A DNA stretch of 64,000 nucleotides, from positions 62,999 to 126,998 of the forward strand of contig NZ_HE997183.1 of the NCBI RefSeq assembly GCF_000312445.1, written 5' to 3'. Below the pieces are notes generated by a model. That model searched no databases. It was not told where the DNA came from and worked only from the letters and a program-made list of their open reading frames with translations. The translations under genes and the position numbers were made by a program. Shown in pieces: positions 27,322 through 36,651 of this stretch. This DNA is from Phocaeicola abscessus CCUG 55929. Lineage in GTDB: Bacteria > Bacteroidota > Bacteroidia > Bacteroidales > Bacteroidaceae. How positions within the stretch are numbered: the stretch's first letter is position 1; the number at the start of each line of letters is the position of its first letter.

Positions 27322-28317
27322 TCAAGGTACTTCGACCTTATTGAGAATTTTGCTGATAATCTCTTCGGACGTGGTATTGCTCGCTTCCGCTTCGTACGTC
27401 AAACCGATACGGTGGCGAAGCACGTCGTGAGCTACGGCGCGTACATCTTCGGGTATGACGTATCCGCGACGTTTGATAAACGCATAGCTGCGTGCAGCCA
27501 GCGCCAAATTGATCGAAGCGCGCGGCGAGCCTCCGAAGCCGATCAGGTCTTTCATCTGGGGTAGGCCATACTGCTCGGGGTATCGGGTGGCGAATACGAT
27601 ATCGGCGATGTATTGTTCGATCTTTTCGTCTACATACACTTCTCGGACCACCTTCTGAGCGACCGTAATGTCTTCCGCACGGACAACCGGTTTCATGTCG
27701 AGTGATTCGCCGCTGATATTCATGCGGATAATCTTTTTCTCCTCTTCTATTTTCGGATAGTCGATGACCACTTTTAACATGAAACGGTCTACTTGCGCCT
27801 CCGGCAGCGGGTAGGTTCCTTCCTGTTCGATCGGGTTCTGCGTGGCCATCACCAAGAAGGGCTTGGGCAAATCGAATGTTTCTTTCGACAAGGTCACTTG
27901 CCGTTCCTGCATCGCTTCCAGTAAAGCGCTCTGCACTTTCGCCGGAGCGCGATTGATTTCGTCGGCCAATACGAAATTAGCGAAAATAGGGCCTTTATTC
28001 GACAGGAATTTCTCTTCTTTCTGACTGTAAATCATAGTACCGATCACATCGGCCGGCAACAGATCGGGGGTAAATTGGATTCGACTGTACTTCGCATCGA
28101 TTAAGGAAGCGAGGGTTTTGATTGCGAGGGTTTTCGCCAGCCCAGGGACTCCTTCGAGGAGGAGATGTCCGTCCGACAACAGACCGATCAACAATGATTC
28201 GACTAAATGTTTCTGACCGACGATTACCTGATCCATGCCGGCCGTCAAGTTGGTTACAAATGCGCTTTCTTTTTCTATCCGTTCGTTTAAGGCGCGGATA
28301 TCGATAGCTTCTGCCAT
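27322..28317 (-). CDS. moxR: MoxR-family AAA+ ATPase
   Basis: 331 residues. Walker A is LLEGVPGLAKT and Walker B FVLADEINRAP, followed by sensor 1 VMATQNP and the C-terminal lid with GGSPRASINLALAARSYA. It is a chaperone-like ATPase and the first gene of the eight-gene operon that includes DUF58, batA, batB, batC, batD/E and PAP2. A promoter element lies at 28401-28408. Confidence 0.95.
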   Translation of the reverse strand: MAEAIDIRALNERIEKESAFVTNLTAGMDQVIVGQKHLVESLLIGLLSDGHLLLEGVPGLAKTLAIKTLASLIDAKYSRIQFTPDLLPADVIGTMIYSQKEEKFLSNKGPIFANFVLADEINRAPAKVQSALLEAMQERQVTLSKETFDLPKPFLVMATQNPIEQEGTYPLPEAQVDRFMLKVVIDYPKIEEEKKIIRMNISGESLDMKPVVRAEDITVAQKVVREVYVDEKIEQYIADIVFATRYPEQYGLPQMKDLIGFGGSPRASINLALAARSYAFIKRRGYVIPEDVRAVAHDVLRHRIGLTYEAEASNTTSEEIISKILNKVEVP

Positions 28318-28400
28318 AATTCCTATGTTTTTTAATTATTTATTATTCGTTCTCGGTTGTCTTCTACAAGACCTTTTCCAGCTCTTTCAAAAAACAAGTC

Positions 28401-28408
28401 CAAAAATA
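28401..28408 (-). promoter_or_regulatory. -7 element for the moxR-bat operon
   Basis: TATTTTTG on the minus strand, 84 bp before the moxR start, matches TAnnTTTG. The leader would be about 75 nt. Confidence 0.45.
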
Positions 28409-28643
28409 CGGCAATAAATTAACAGAGACAATTTATTTTTATTAAAAAAATAAAGTATAACGTCTATTTTAAACCTTATTGATTAAAGAACTTTAAAAGA
28501 GGTCGAAAACGGAGAAAAAAGGATTCGCTACGCTCTTTTTGTCCATTTGCGAAGACGACAAAAAGAAAAATCGGACGCCTCTTTGCAGTGCGTCGAGCGA
28601 CGAGGGTAAAAACATATTTTTGTCCCCGCTGATCCACGCAGCA
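28409..28643. other. Gene-free stretch between the moxR promoter and the 41-bp repeat
   Basis: AT-rich at first, then GC-richer DNA with short inverted pieces (AAAAAG and CTTTTTG around 28515-28547). No convincing gene on either strand. Confidence 0.5.
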
Positions 28644-28766
28644 AGAGCTAAAATGGTTTTTTATGCGTGCCGATCGGAGCGACGAGAACTAAAATGGTTT
28701 TTTATGCGTATCGACCGAAGCGGCGAGAACTAAAATGAATTTTTATTCAAATCGATCCACGCAGCG
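28644..28766. repeat. Tandem 41-bp repeat, three copies
   Basis: Copies start at 28644, 28685 and 28726, exactly 41 bp apart. The best-conserved part is AGAACTAAAATGGTTTTTTA, followed by TGCGT and a GC-rich CGACCGAAGCGGCG-like segment; the third copy is degenerate. GATCCACGCAGC flanks the array on both sides (28631 and 28754). It is not coding and lies downstream of the HU-LysM gene. Confidence 0.75.
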
Positions 28767-28927
28767 ACGCCAAAACTGAAGTTTTACTTCTGCAGCATGA
28801 CGCTACGGCAGCGAAAACGACCATCTACCCTCGCCCACGGGCGCGGCAAGAGTCACGCGTCTCGATTCCTACCGAAACTTATCGGCGCGGAAGTTGAAGC
28901 GAGGGACGGGGACGATCAGACGTGTTA

Positions 28928-29902
28928 TTATCGCTTCGGTCGCAATTCGGGAATTCGAAGCGTCATTCCCGGCAAAACCCGGTGGACATTCTGCAGGAGC
29001 TGTTCGTTGTATTTCGCAATATACGGCCACAATTTCTTATCGCCGTAGTATTTATAGGCTACTTTGGCTAAGGTTTCCCCTTCGTTGAGCGTATAAGTTA
29101 TTTTTAAACCGGTGATGAGATAGTCCGTCGTATCGGCGATCGACTCGCCCATCGGCTTAACGGCCGAGGACCTCAGATTTGTCGTCGTATTTTCGGTATT
29201 TTTCGTCTCAGCCGGTAAGGAAACGAGTTTCGACGAATCGGTGAAAGAAGCGCCGACGGCCATATCCGTTTCGTTCCCGACAATATGCTCTGCCGGGAGT
29301 ATACGAATCGATACTGGCAGCGTTTTTTTTCCGTTCGAAAAGAAATGCCACGCCGCGATACCGGCGATCGACAATAAGATGCCGACAAGAATCATCCGAA
29401 GATAGGTTTTCTTTTTCGGATGATCGAGAGTAGCCGTCACAGCTTTTTTCTCGGAAATGAGGAGCGCGTCGTCCATTCGTTCCGGTTGTTCTTCGTCAGA
29501 ATCCTTTTCCTGTTTCACCCAATCCGGTTCCTCCGTTTCGGAAGCCGACGGCACCTCCTCAACGTCGGCGAGCCGCGTCGTTTCATGGATTACGACCGTT
29601 TCGAAATGGGCGAAAGGCTTATTGATCAGATCTCTCAATTTCGTGTCGGGAGTAAAGGAAACTTTACGATGACTGCTGATTTCGATCCGCTCCCCCGTAT
29701 TGACGTCGACACTTTCACGAGGGCTCACTTCAGTCAGTTTAAAAGTGCCGAAATTTTTAATCTTCACATATTGGTCGGCTGCCAAAGCGTCGACGATTAC
29801 ATCGAACAGGATCTTCACAAACTGTTCCGCCTCCTTACGCGCGAGATGCTGTTCCTTTGCGAAAAGATCTATGATTTCCGATATGGACAATCTTTCGTTC
29901 AT
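28928..29902 (-). CDS. HU-domain protein with transmembrane helix and LysM-like C-terminus
   Basis: 324 residues in three parts. Residues 1-95 are an HU/IHF-type DNA-binding domain (ISEIIDLFAKEQHLARKEAE; YVKIKNFGTFKLTEVSPRES). An acidic linker leads to one TM helix at about 168-188 (MILVGILLSIAGIAAWHFF). The remainder would be periplasmic, with a LysM-like end (YTLNEGETLAKVAYKYYGDK; VLPGMTLRIP). This layout could tether the nucleoid to the envelope. It is translated 9 bp after the HU gene. The topology and LysM call are inferences from sequence. Confidence 0.85.
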   Translation of the reverse strand: MNERLSISEIIDLFAKEQHLARKEAEQFVKILFDVIVDALAADQYVKIKNFGTFKLTEVSPRESVDVNTGERIEISSHRKVSFTPDTKLRDLINKPFAHFETVVIHETTRLADVEEVPSASETEEPDWVKQEKDSDEEQPERMDDALLISEKKAVTATLDHPKKKTYLRMILVGILLSIAGIAAWHFFSNGKKTLPVSIRILPAEHIVGNETDMAVGASFTDSSKLVSLPAETKNTENTTTNLRSSAVKPMGESIADTTDYLITGLKITYTLNEGETLAKVAYKYYGDKKLWPYIAKYNEQLLQNVHRVLPGMTLRIPELRPKR

Positions 29903-29911
29903 AGCCTTTCT

Positions 29912-30184
29912 TCATTTAAACTTTTCCTTTAAGGCAGCGCTCGGTTTAAAATTGACTACCAATTTGGGGGGCACCAGCATTCTTTGTTGCGTCAGCGGAT
30001 TGACAGAGATACGCTCCAATTTCTTCTTCACTTCAAAAGCGCCGAAATTACCGAAAACCAATTGATTCCCCTCCTGCAGCTTCGCGGCGAACACATCGAC
30101 GACCGCAGTGACCAATTGACCGGTATCTTTGACAGTTTTCCCCGACCGGTGTGCAAGCTCCGCTATGAATTCTTTGTTATTCAA
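29912..30184 (-). CDS. HU-family DNA-binding protein
   Basis: 90 residues, the usual HU size: MNNKEFIAELAHRSGKTVKD, then QLVFGNFGAFEVKKKLERIS and the DNA-binding arm (NPLTQQRMLVPPKLVVNFKP). A nucleoid-architecture protein. It precedes the HU-LysM gene and both are probably on one transcript. Confidence 0.93.
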   Translation of the reverse strand: MNNKEFIAELAHRSGKTVKDTGQLVTAVVDVFAAKLQEGNQLVFGNFGAFEVKKKLERISVNPLTQQRMLVPPKLVVNFKPSAALKEKFK

Positions 30185-30263
30185 GGCAAAAAGAATTTTA
30201 AATTCAGTCGCAAAGTAGCAATAAAAACAATCATTCCCAAATTATTTTCGAAGAAACAGCTCT

Positions 30264-31562
30264 TTAGCATACTTCTCCGAACAAATCGTACTCGTCGGAC
30301 CCGATGATCTTCACGGGATAGAATTGGCCTGTCTGCAAGTTCTTTCCTGCGACCTTGATCAGGACTTCGGGATCCACTTCGGGAGAATCGAATTGCGTGC
30401 GTCCTACGAAGTAGGCTCCTTCTCTCCGATCGATGATGGTTTTAAAGACTTTCCCTATCTTGGTCGCATTGAGTGCTGCGGAAATGCCTTCTTGTATCCC
30501 CATCAGTTCGTCCAATCGATTTTGCTTCACCGTATGGGGAATATCGTCCGTATAACAGTTCGCGGCATAGGTTCCCTCTTCTTCCGAATAGGCAAATGCA
30601 CCCATTCGATCGAATTTCGTCTGGCGGACGAATGCTTTCAAGGCTTCGAAATCCGCATCCGTTTCACCGGGATGTCCGACCATCAACGTAGTCCGGAGAT
30701 GAATCCCCGGCACTTCCTCCCGAAGTTTTTGGATAAGATGTAAGGTCTCCTCCTCGGAAACATGCCGGCGCATGCGCTTCAACATACGATCGCTGATATG
30801 CTGCAAGGCGATATCCAAGTATTTACACACATTCTCCCGTTCGCGCATGATGGTAAGCAATTCGAAGGGGAAATGCGCCGGATAAGCATAATGCAAACGT
30901 ATCCACTCCACTCCCGGGATATCGGATAGACGTTTGATCAGTTCGGGCAATTTCTGTGAGCCGTACAAGTCTACTCCATAGTAAGTCAACTCCTGTTCAA
31001 TAACTTGAAATTCTTTCACCCCCGTCGAGACCAATTCTTTCGCTTCCCGGAGAATCTCTTCCATCGGGCGGGAACGATGCGGGCCCGTAATGGCGGGTAT
31101 CGCGCAATAAGAGCATTGACGATCGCAACCTTCCGCTATTTTCAAATATGCATAATGTTCGGGGGTTGTTATCGTTCGGTCTAAGGATAGTTCCGCCTGA
31201 TAGACTTTGCCCAGATCGGCCAGGAGTTGGTTCCAGTTAAATTTTCCGTAAAACTTATCGACTTGCGGGATTTCGCTTCGCAGCTCTTCCATGTAGCGTC
31301 CTGAAAGGCACCCCATCACGAACAGTTTCTTCAGATGTCCCTTTTCCTTCGCCTTGCAAAATTCGAGGATCGTACGGATTGATTCTTCTTTCGCATCGCC
31401 GATGAAGCCGCAGGTATTAATCACCGCCATCTCTCCCCTTGGCCGCTCCGGATCATGTTTCACTGTATATCCGTTTACTTCCAACTGCCGAATCAATCGT
31501 TCCGAATCGACCAAATTTTTAGCACATCCTAAAGTGACGATATCGATGGTGTTTCTCTTCAT
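30264..31562 (-). CDS. rimO: Ribosomal protein S12 methylthiotransferase
   Basis: 432 residues, the normal length. It has the N-terminal UPF0004 domain (VTLGCAKNLVDSERL; INTCGFIGDAKEES), the radical-SAM cluster motif CDRQCSYCAIP and a C-terminal TRAM domain. It adds a methylthio group to the beta-carbon of Asp in ribosomal protein S12. Its ATG overlaps the ftsY stop codon (ATGA). Confidence 0.96.
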   Translation of the reverse strand: MKRNTIDIVTLGCAKNLVDSERLIRQLEVNGYTVKHDPERPRGEMAVINTCGFIGDAKEESIRTILEFCKAKEKGHLKKLFVMGCLSGRYMEELRSEIPQVDKFYGKFNWNQLLADLGKVYQAELSLDRTITTPEHYAYLKIAEGCDRQCSYCAIPAITGPHRSRPMEEILREAKELVSTGVKEFQVIEQELTYYGVDLYGSQKLPELIKRLSDIPGVEWIRLHYAYPAHFPFELLTIMRERENVCKYLDIALQHISDRMLKRMRRHVSEEETLHLIQKLREEVPGIHLRTTLMVGHPGETDADFEALKAFVRQTKFDRMGAFAYSEEEGTYAANCYTDDIPHTVKQNRLDELMGIQEGISAALNATKIGKVFKTIIDRREGAYFVGRTQFDSPEVDPEVLIKVAGKNLQTGQFYPVKIIGSDEYDLFGEVC

Positions 31563-32524
31563 TCTGCTTTCGTAACACCGAAAAGGGAATTTACAAATTC
31601 CGCTTTGCGGAATACTTGCAAATCCTCCATACCTTCGCCTAATCCGATGTATTTTACAGGGATTTTGAATTGATCGGAAATACCGATGACAACACCCCCT
31701 TTAGCGGTTCCATCCAATTTAGTGATAGCCATGGAAGTGACTTCCGTAGCTTTAGTAAACTGTTTCGCTTGCTCGAAGGCGTTCTGTCCCGTCGAACCGT
31801 CCAACACCAAAAGTACTTCGTGAGGCGCACCGGGAACCACTTTGTTCATGACATTTTTTATCTTCGTCAGTTCATTCATCAAACCGATTTTATTATGTAG
31901 ACGCCCCGCCGTATCGATCAGTACGACATCCGCCTGATTCGCCACAGCCGAACTCAACGTATCAAATGCCACGGAAGCGGGATCGGATCCCATTTTTTGC
32001 TTGATCACAGGTACCCCGACACGCGCTCCCCAGATGTCAAGCTGTTCCACAGCAGCTGCACGAAAAGTATCGGCGGCACCCAAATACACTTTCTTTCCCG
32101 CTTTCTTATACTGATAAGCCAACTTTCCGATGGTGGTAGTCTTCCCTACTCCGTTTACTCCGACCACCATGATGACATAAGGCTTTTTGTCCGTGAACGC
32201 AGAGAAATCGGTCGTATTCACGGCGTTATTCTCCGTTAGCAGGCGAGCGATCTCCTCTTTTAAAATATCGTTCAACTCCTGCGTACCGACGTATTTATCC
32301 CTAGCGGCACGGTTTTCGATCCGCCTGATAATCTTCAGCGTCGTCTCGACCCCTACATCGGAGGTGACAAGTACTTCTTCTAGATTGTCCAAAACCTCGT
32401 CGTCCACCTTCGATTTTCCAGCGACGACTCTGGCTATTTTACCGAAAACGCTTTCTTTCGTCTTGGATAAGCCTTTATCGAGCGTTTCTCTTTTTTCTTT
32501 CGAGAAAAAGTTGAATAATCCCAT
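31559..32524 (-). CDS. ftsY: Signal recognition particle receptor FtsY
   Basis: 321 residues. MGLFNFFSKEKRE is followed by the N domain and the SRP GTPase domain: VVGVNGVGKTTTIGKLAYQY (G1), AADTFRAAAVEQL (G2/insertion box), VLIDTAGRLHNK (G3) and TKLDGTAKGG (G4). The acidic A domain of E. coli is missing, as usual here. The start at 32524 is supported by TATCTTTG at 32554-32561 on the minus strand, which lies inside the longer open frame. Confidence 0.97.
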   Translation of the reverse strand: MGLFNFFSKEKRETLDKGLSKTKESVFGKIARVVAGKSKVDDEVLDNLEEVLVTSDVGVETTLKIIRRIENRAARDKYVGTQELNDILKEEIARLLTENNAVNTTDFSAFTDKKPYVIMVVGVNGVGKTTTIGKLAYQYKKAGKKVYLGAADTFRAAAVEQLDIWGARVGVPVIKQKMGSDPASVAFDTLSSAVANQADVVLIDTAGRLHNKIGLMNELTKIKNVMNKVVPGAPHEVLLVLDGSTGQNAFEQAKQFTKATEVTSMAITKLDGTAKGGVVIGISDQFKIPVKYIGLGEGMEDLQVFRKAEFVNSLFGVTKAE

Positions 32525-32696
32525 TCGATACCTGTTTATAGATTGTATGATGACAAAGATAGTGCACGCCCCCAAAAACGCCAAATTTATTTAGGCTTTT
32601 CCCGAGAGCGTTCGGCATTTTCGTATGATAACTTATAAAAAAATTCCTTCCATACGAAGCGATGAAAGGAACATTTTTGATTTGTAACTGGACTTT

Positions 32697-32855
32697 TTAT
32701 TTCTTAAAGAAATCCTGTACCTTTTCGTTCGGAATCATTTGTTCGTCGAAGAAGTAAGCGCCTGTTTTGGGCGACTTGACCATCTTGATCACTTTCGTAT
32801 ACGAGCGCCCCTCCTTAGTATTACTATGCAAGGTTGCCACTACTTTTTTAGCCAT
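32697..32855 (-). CDS. DUF4295 small basic protein
   Basis: 52 residues: MAKKVVATLHSNTKEGRSYT, then VIKMVKSPKTGAYFFDE and a lysine end. This is the small protein regularly found between rpmG and ftsY in Bacteroidetes. It is probably ribosome-associated given its size, charge and neighbours, but its function is unknown. It lies 9 bp after the L33 gene. Confidence 0.85.
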   Translation of the reverse strand: MAKKVVATLHSNTKEGRSYTKVIKMVKSPKTGAYFFDEQMIPNEKVQDFFKK

Positions 32856-32864
32856 ACTGTCAAC

Positions 32865-33053
32865 TTATTTAATTTCTTTATGAACTGTTACGCGTCTCAA
32901 AATAGGATTGTATTTTTTCAATTCCAATCTTTCCGTAGTATTTTTTCTATTCTTGGTAGTAATGTAACGAGAAGTTCCCGGCATACCGCTATCTTTCATT
33001 TCAGTGCATTCCAGAATAACCTGCACCCTGTTTCCTTTCACTTTCTTAGCCAT
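32865..33053 (-). CDS. rpmG: 50S ribosomal protein L33
   Basis: 62 residues: [20 protein letters not shown], then [20 protein letters not shown]. It has a single Cys, so it is the zinc-independent form. It lies in the L28-L33-DUF4295 cluster. Confidence 0.96.
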   Translation of the reverse strand: MAKKVKGNRVQVILECTEMKDSGMPGTSRYITTKNRKNTTERLELKKYNPILRRVTVHKEIK

Positions 33054-33071
33054 AGCTTATCTCTACTTTTA

Positions 33072-33332
33072 TTATCCGATAACTTTGATATCTTTCCAAT
33101 CGCAATATCCTTTTTCCACAGCCTCGTTCAACGCTGCGTCAAGGCCCTTTTTATTTATCACACGCAAGCCGTTAGCAGAGATCTTCAAGCTAATCCAGCA
33201 TCCCTGTTCTACGTAATAGAACTTCTTTGTAAACAAGTTCACATCAAAGACACGTTTTGTCCTTCTTTTCGAATGCGAAACTTTGTTGCCTCGCAAGGCT
33301 TTCTTTCCCGTAATTTGACAAATCTTCGACAT
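33072..33332 (-). CDS. rpmB: 50S ribosomal protein L28
   Basis: 86 residues: [20 protein letters not shown] and [13 protein letters not shown], then [16 protein letters not shown]. Full length. It leads the L28-L33-DUF4295 group; an imperfect TTATTTTG lies just upstream. Confidence 0.96.
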   Translation of the reverse strand: MSKICQITGKKALRGNKVSHSKRRTKRVFDVNLFTKKFYYVEQGCWISLKISANGLRVINKKGLDAALNEAVEKGYCDWKDIKVIG

Positions 33333-33431
33333 CTCTATCTAATTTTTATTTTTCAAAATCGTAATCCTTCCAAAACGGAGTGCAAAATAAACACTTTTCT
33401 CCATATCAAACAAGAAAAAAGAAAAATAATT

Positions 33432-33938
33432 CTATTTCTCGTTCTCTTTTTCTTCGTTTGGAAACAATTTTATTAACAACTGCAGCGCTTTTTCCGTTGC
33501 ATAAAGTACATTCAGCTCTCTCCCGTTATCGCCTTCTAATTTTTCGGTGATCACCCGATCTCTACAAACTGCAGCGATCCAAATCGTCCCCACCGGATTC
33601 TCCGACGTTCCTCCCGTCGGCCCGGCAATGCCTGTAGTAGCTATGGCACAATCGGAATTCATCGATTTCATCGCTCCTTTTGCCATCTCGACCACCGTCT
33701 CTTTGCTGACCACTCCTTTGGTTTGCAAGGTTTCGCGACTTACTCCCAACAACTGCTCCTTCGCTTCCAATGAATAGGCTATCACACCTCCTTTATAAAA
33801 TTGAGAACTTCCCGGAATAGCCGTGATCGATGAGGCTAACAACCCGCCGGTACAACTTTCCGCCGTCGATAAGGTCAGTTCTTCTCTCCAGAACAAATCG
33901 TTTATTTCTCTACTTAGGAATTTACTTTCTAACGACAT
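33432..33938 (-). CDS. pncC: Nicotinamide-nucleotide amidase (CinA C-terminal domain)
   Basis: 168 residues, comprising only the CinA C-terminal domain: LSTAESCTGGLLASSITAIP, GSSQFYKGGVIAYS and ATTGIAGPTGGTSENPVGT. It hydrolyses nicotinamide mononucleotide to the acid form for NAD recycling. It lies 7 bp after tsaD and may be co-transcribed. Confidence 0.92.
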   Translation of the reverse strand: MSLESKFLSREINDLFWREELTLSTAESCTGGLLASSITAIPGSSQFYKGGVIAYSLEAKEQLLGVSRETLQTKGVVSKETVVEMAKGAMKSMNSDCAIATTGIAGPTGGTSENPVGTIWIAAVCRDRVITEKLEGDNGRELNVLYATEKALQLLIKLFPNEEKENEK

Positions 33939-33945
33939 ATATTAT

Positions 33946-34968
33946 CTATTTTATTGTTACTCTCGAATAAGCCGGCAGATCTATACTGCAAAAATCGCTG
34001 TCAAGGTATTTAAGATAACCAGTGATCGCAATCATGGCAGCATTATCCGTCGTAAATTTGAATTTAGGAATATATATCTTCCAACCGTATTTTTCCGCCT
34101 GTTCGCGGAAAGCGTTTCTCAATCCGTTATTGGCGGATACCCCCCCTGCGAGCGCTACTTGGTTGATGTGTGTATCTCGAACCGCTCGACGCAACTTATC
34201 CATCAGCATATCTACGACCGTATGTTCCAAGGAAGCTGCTAAATCATTTTTATGATGTTCAACGAAGTCGGGATCCTCCTTTACCCAATCTCTCAGCGAA
34301 TAGAGGAAAGAAGTTTTCAATCCGCTGAAGCTGACATCATATCCTTCGATATGCGGTTTATTGAACACGTAGGCCTGGGGATTTCCCTGTCGGGCCAATT
34401 TATCGATGATCGGTCCGCCCGGATAGCCCAGCCCCATTACCTTCGAACACTTGTCGATCGCTTCGCCGGCGGCATCGTCGATCGTCTGCCCCAGCACCTC
34501 CATGTCGTTGTAGGCATTCACCTTGATGATTTGAGAATTACCTCCCGAAACCAACAGACAAATGAACGGAAACGCAGGCTGCTCGACGACCTCATTCGGC
34601 TCTTTGATGAAATTCGCGATGACGTGCGCCTGCAGGTGATTGACATCGATCAACGGAATGTCCAGCGATCTGGCCAACCCCTTGGCAAAGGAAACGCCGA
34701 CCAGCAACGACCCCATCAAGCCCGGCCCTCTGGTAAAAGCAACGGCATTGAGCCGGCTCTTATCGACGTTGGCCTGCTTCAAGGCTTCCGAAACGACGGG
34801 CACGATATGTTGTTGATGTGCTCTCGAAGCAAGTTCCGGAACCACGCCGCCGTAAGCCATATGAACCGCTTGGTTCGCCGTAACGTTCGAAAGCAAAACG
34901 TCGTTTTTCATAACCGCCGCAGACGTATCGTCGCACGACGACTCTATACCTAATATATAAATGTCCAT
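33946..34968 (-). CDS. tsaD: tRNA N6-threonylcarbamoyladenosine synthase subunit TsaD
   Basis: 340 residues, normal length. Starts MDIYILGIESSCDDTSAAVM; the metal ligands are in SRAHQQHIVPV; GLMGSLLVGVSFAKGLA and the C-terminal GVSANNGLR also fit. It transfers the threonylcarbamoyl group to A37 of ANN-reading tRNAs. The frame is open 44 codons upstream through the map gene, but the ATG at 34968 is the family start, 8 bp after the map stop. Confidence 0.97.
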   Translation of the reverse strand: MDIYILGIESSCDDTSAAVMKNDVLLSNVTANQAVHMAYGGVVPELASRAHQQHIVPVVSEALKQANVDKSRLNAVAFTRGPGLMGSLLVGVSFAKGLARSLDIPLIDVNHLQAHVIANFIKEPNEVVEQPAFPFICLLVSGGNSQIIKVNAYNDMEVLGQTIDDAAGEAIDKCSKVMGLGYPGGPIIDKLARQGNPQAYVFNKPHIEGYDVSFSGLKTSFLYSLRDWVKEDPDFVEHHKNDLAASLEHTVVDMLMDKLRRAVRDTHINQVALAGGVSANNGLRNAFREQAEKYGWKIYIPKFKFTTDNAAMIAITGYLKYLDSDFCSIDLPAYSRVTIK

Positions 34969-34976
34969 TATAAACT

Positions 34977-35831
34977 TTAATATGTCAGAATTTCCAATCC
35001 GTGATCCGTCATGACAAACGTATGTTCCCATTGAGCGGAAGGCAGTTCGTCTTCGGTGACGACAGTCCAGCCGTCTTCCGAATCGATGAATACCTCCCAA
35101 GTACCCATATTGATCATCGGTTCGATAGTAAAGACCATTCCCGGAACCAGCAGCATACCCGTCTTGCGCTTTCCGTAATGCAAAACGTCGGGCTCTTCGT
35201 GAAACTTCAGCCCGACGCCATGTCCGCAGAGATCGCGGACGACGGAGAAGCCGTTTTTACGAGCGTGTTTATCGATGGCATAACCGATATCTCCCACGAA
35301 ACCGAAAGGTTGGGCAGCTTGCATTCCTATCTCCAAACATTCTTTCGTTACCTCCACCAATTTCTGTTTCTCCGGTGTCGTCCTGCCGATGACGAACATG
35401 CGCGACGCGTCGGCATAATAGCCGTCTAAAATAGTGGTACAATCGACGTTCACAATGTCTCCTTCGCGAAGCACTTCGAACTCATTGGGAATGCCATGAC
35501 AAACGACTTCGTTGACAGAAGTACAACAACTTTTCGGAAACCCTTCGTAACCCAACGTGGCTGGAACGGCTCCATGCGCCACGGTATAATCGTAAACCAA
35601 TCGATCGATTTCCAACGTAGTCATTCCTGCATGGATCTCTTCGGCTACCAAGTCAAGCACGCCTGTATTGACGACCCCACTTTTGCGGATTCCTTCGATT
35701 TCTTCCGGCGTTCTGATCAAATTCTTTGAAGGACATAAATAACCTTTTGCTTGAAAAGAGAGAACTTTTCGATCGAGCGGCGTATACTCCTCTCCCTTGG
35801 GTATAACCCAATTATTTTTTCTGCCTCGCAT
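34977..35831 (-). CDS. map: Methionine aminopeptidase type I, with short N-terminal extension
   Basis: 284 residues. An extension of about 45 residues (MRGRKNNWVIPKGEEYTPLD) precedes the catalytic domain. Active-site residues are in EVVCHG, VNVDCT, GYYADASR, CGHGVG, FTIEP and QWEHT. It removes the initiator methionine. The start at 35831 agrees with a TAACTTTG promoter at 35853-35860; the longer frame to 35855 would start above transcription. Confidence 0.96.
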   Translation of the reverse strand: MRGRKNNWVIPKGEEYTPLDRKVLSFQAKGYLCPSKNLIRTPEEIEGIRKSGVVNTGVLDLVAEEIHAGMTTLEIDRLVYDYTVAHGAVPATLGYEGFPKSCCTSVNEVVCHGIPNEFEVLREGDIVNVDCTTILDGYYADASRMFVIGRTTPEKQKLVEVTKECLEIGMQAAQPFGFVGDIGYAIDKHARKNGFSVVRDLCGHGVGLKFHEEPDVLHYGKRKTGMLLVPGMVFTIEPMINMGTWEVFIDSEDGWTVVTEDELPSAQWEHTFVMTDHGLEILTY

Positions 35832-35852
35832 TATCCATAAATTTTCAAAACG

Positions 35853-35860
35853 CAAAGTTA
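35853..35860 (-). promoter_or_regulatory. -7 element for map-tsaD-pncC
   Basis: TAACTTTG on the minus strand matches TAnnTTTG and lies 22 bp above the map start. Confidence 0.5.
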
Positions 35861-35899
35861 ATAAGAAAAATGATTTATTCTATTTCCACATGGAATTTT

Positions 35900-36568
35900 C
35901 TATTCGATGCGGGTCACCATGATATCGTCGAAGGTCTGTAACAATTCCATGATGCTGTCGTCTTTGCGCGATTTCTTCGACTTGATGACGAGGCTTACCG
36001 CATAGACGATTCCTGTCGCGCTCGTCTTTTCTTCCAATTGATAGGATACGACCACATAATCTTTTGAGTTGAACAGTTTCGCCAATTTATTGAGCGTTTC
36101 TTTTTTAGCGGTTATAAATTCGACGACCGAGCTCTTCATGCTCACGTTTTTGAAAACAAAGGTCAAAGCCTCTAACCCGATCAAAGTCAGGATCATGGCG
36201 GAAATGCCCAACACGTACATGCCTGCTCCTATGGCGAGGCCGATACCTGAAGTCGCCCAAAGCCCTGCCGCCGTAGTCAGCCCGCGAACGATCTGGCGTT
36301 GCAGGATAATGGTACCCGCCCCGATAAAACCGATGCCGGTAACCACTTGAGCGGCTACCCGACCAGGATCGTACCGGATTTGATCCAGATGACCGGATAT
36401 CACTTCCGTAAATCCGTATTGCGAAATGATCATCATCAATGCGCTTCCCAAAGAAACCAGGAAATGCGTACGATAACCGGCTTCCTTCGCCCGATATTCC
36501 CGGTCTAATCCGATCACGCTGCCCAACAAGGCTGCCACAAACAGTCTCAATATAAATTCTCCTGCCAT
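35900..36568 (-). CDS. MgtC/SapB-family membrane protein
   Basis: 222 residues. The N-terminal membrane domain is typical: LLGSVIGLDREYRAKEAGYR, THFLVSLGSALMMI, and VVTGIGFIGAGTIILQ; a soluble ACT-like C-terminal part follows. MgtC proteins affect magnesium/phosphate homeostasis and may inhibit the F-type ATPase; the role here is not shown. A TATTTTTG element lies at 36590-36597 on this strand. Confidence 0.92.
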   Translation of the reverse strand: MAGEFILRLFVAALLGSVIGLDREYRAKEAGYRTHFLVSLGSALMMIISQYGFTEVISGHLDQIRYDPGRVAAQVVTGIGFIGAGTIILQRQIVRGLTTAAGLWATSGIGLAIGAGMYVLGISAMILTLIGLEALTFVFKNVSMKSSVVEFITAKKETLNKLAKLFNSKDYVVVSYQLEEKTSATGIVYAVSLVIKSKKSRKDDSIMELLQTFDDIMVTRIE

Positions 36569-36651
36569 AATCCATTGAATCTATCGATGCAAAAATACTC
36601 AAAAAACAAGAATAATTACTATCTTCGCACCGAAATAATATACAACCTCTC

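Noticed and set aside
34252-34953. 233-codon plus-strand frame opposite tsaD
   Set aside because: Antisense shadow; TsaD motifs on the minus strand are complete.
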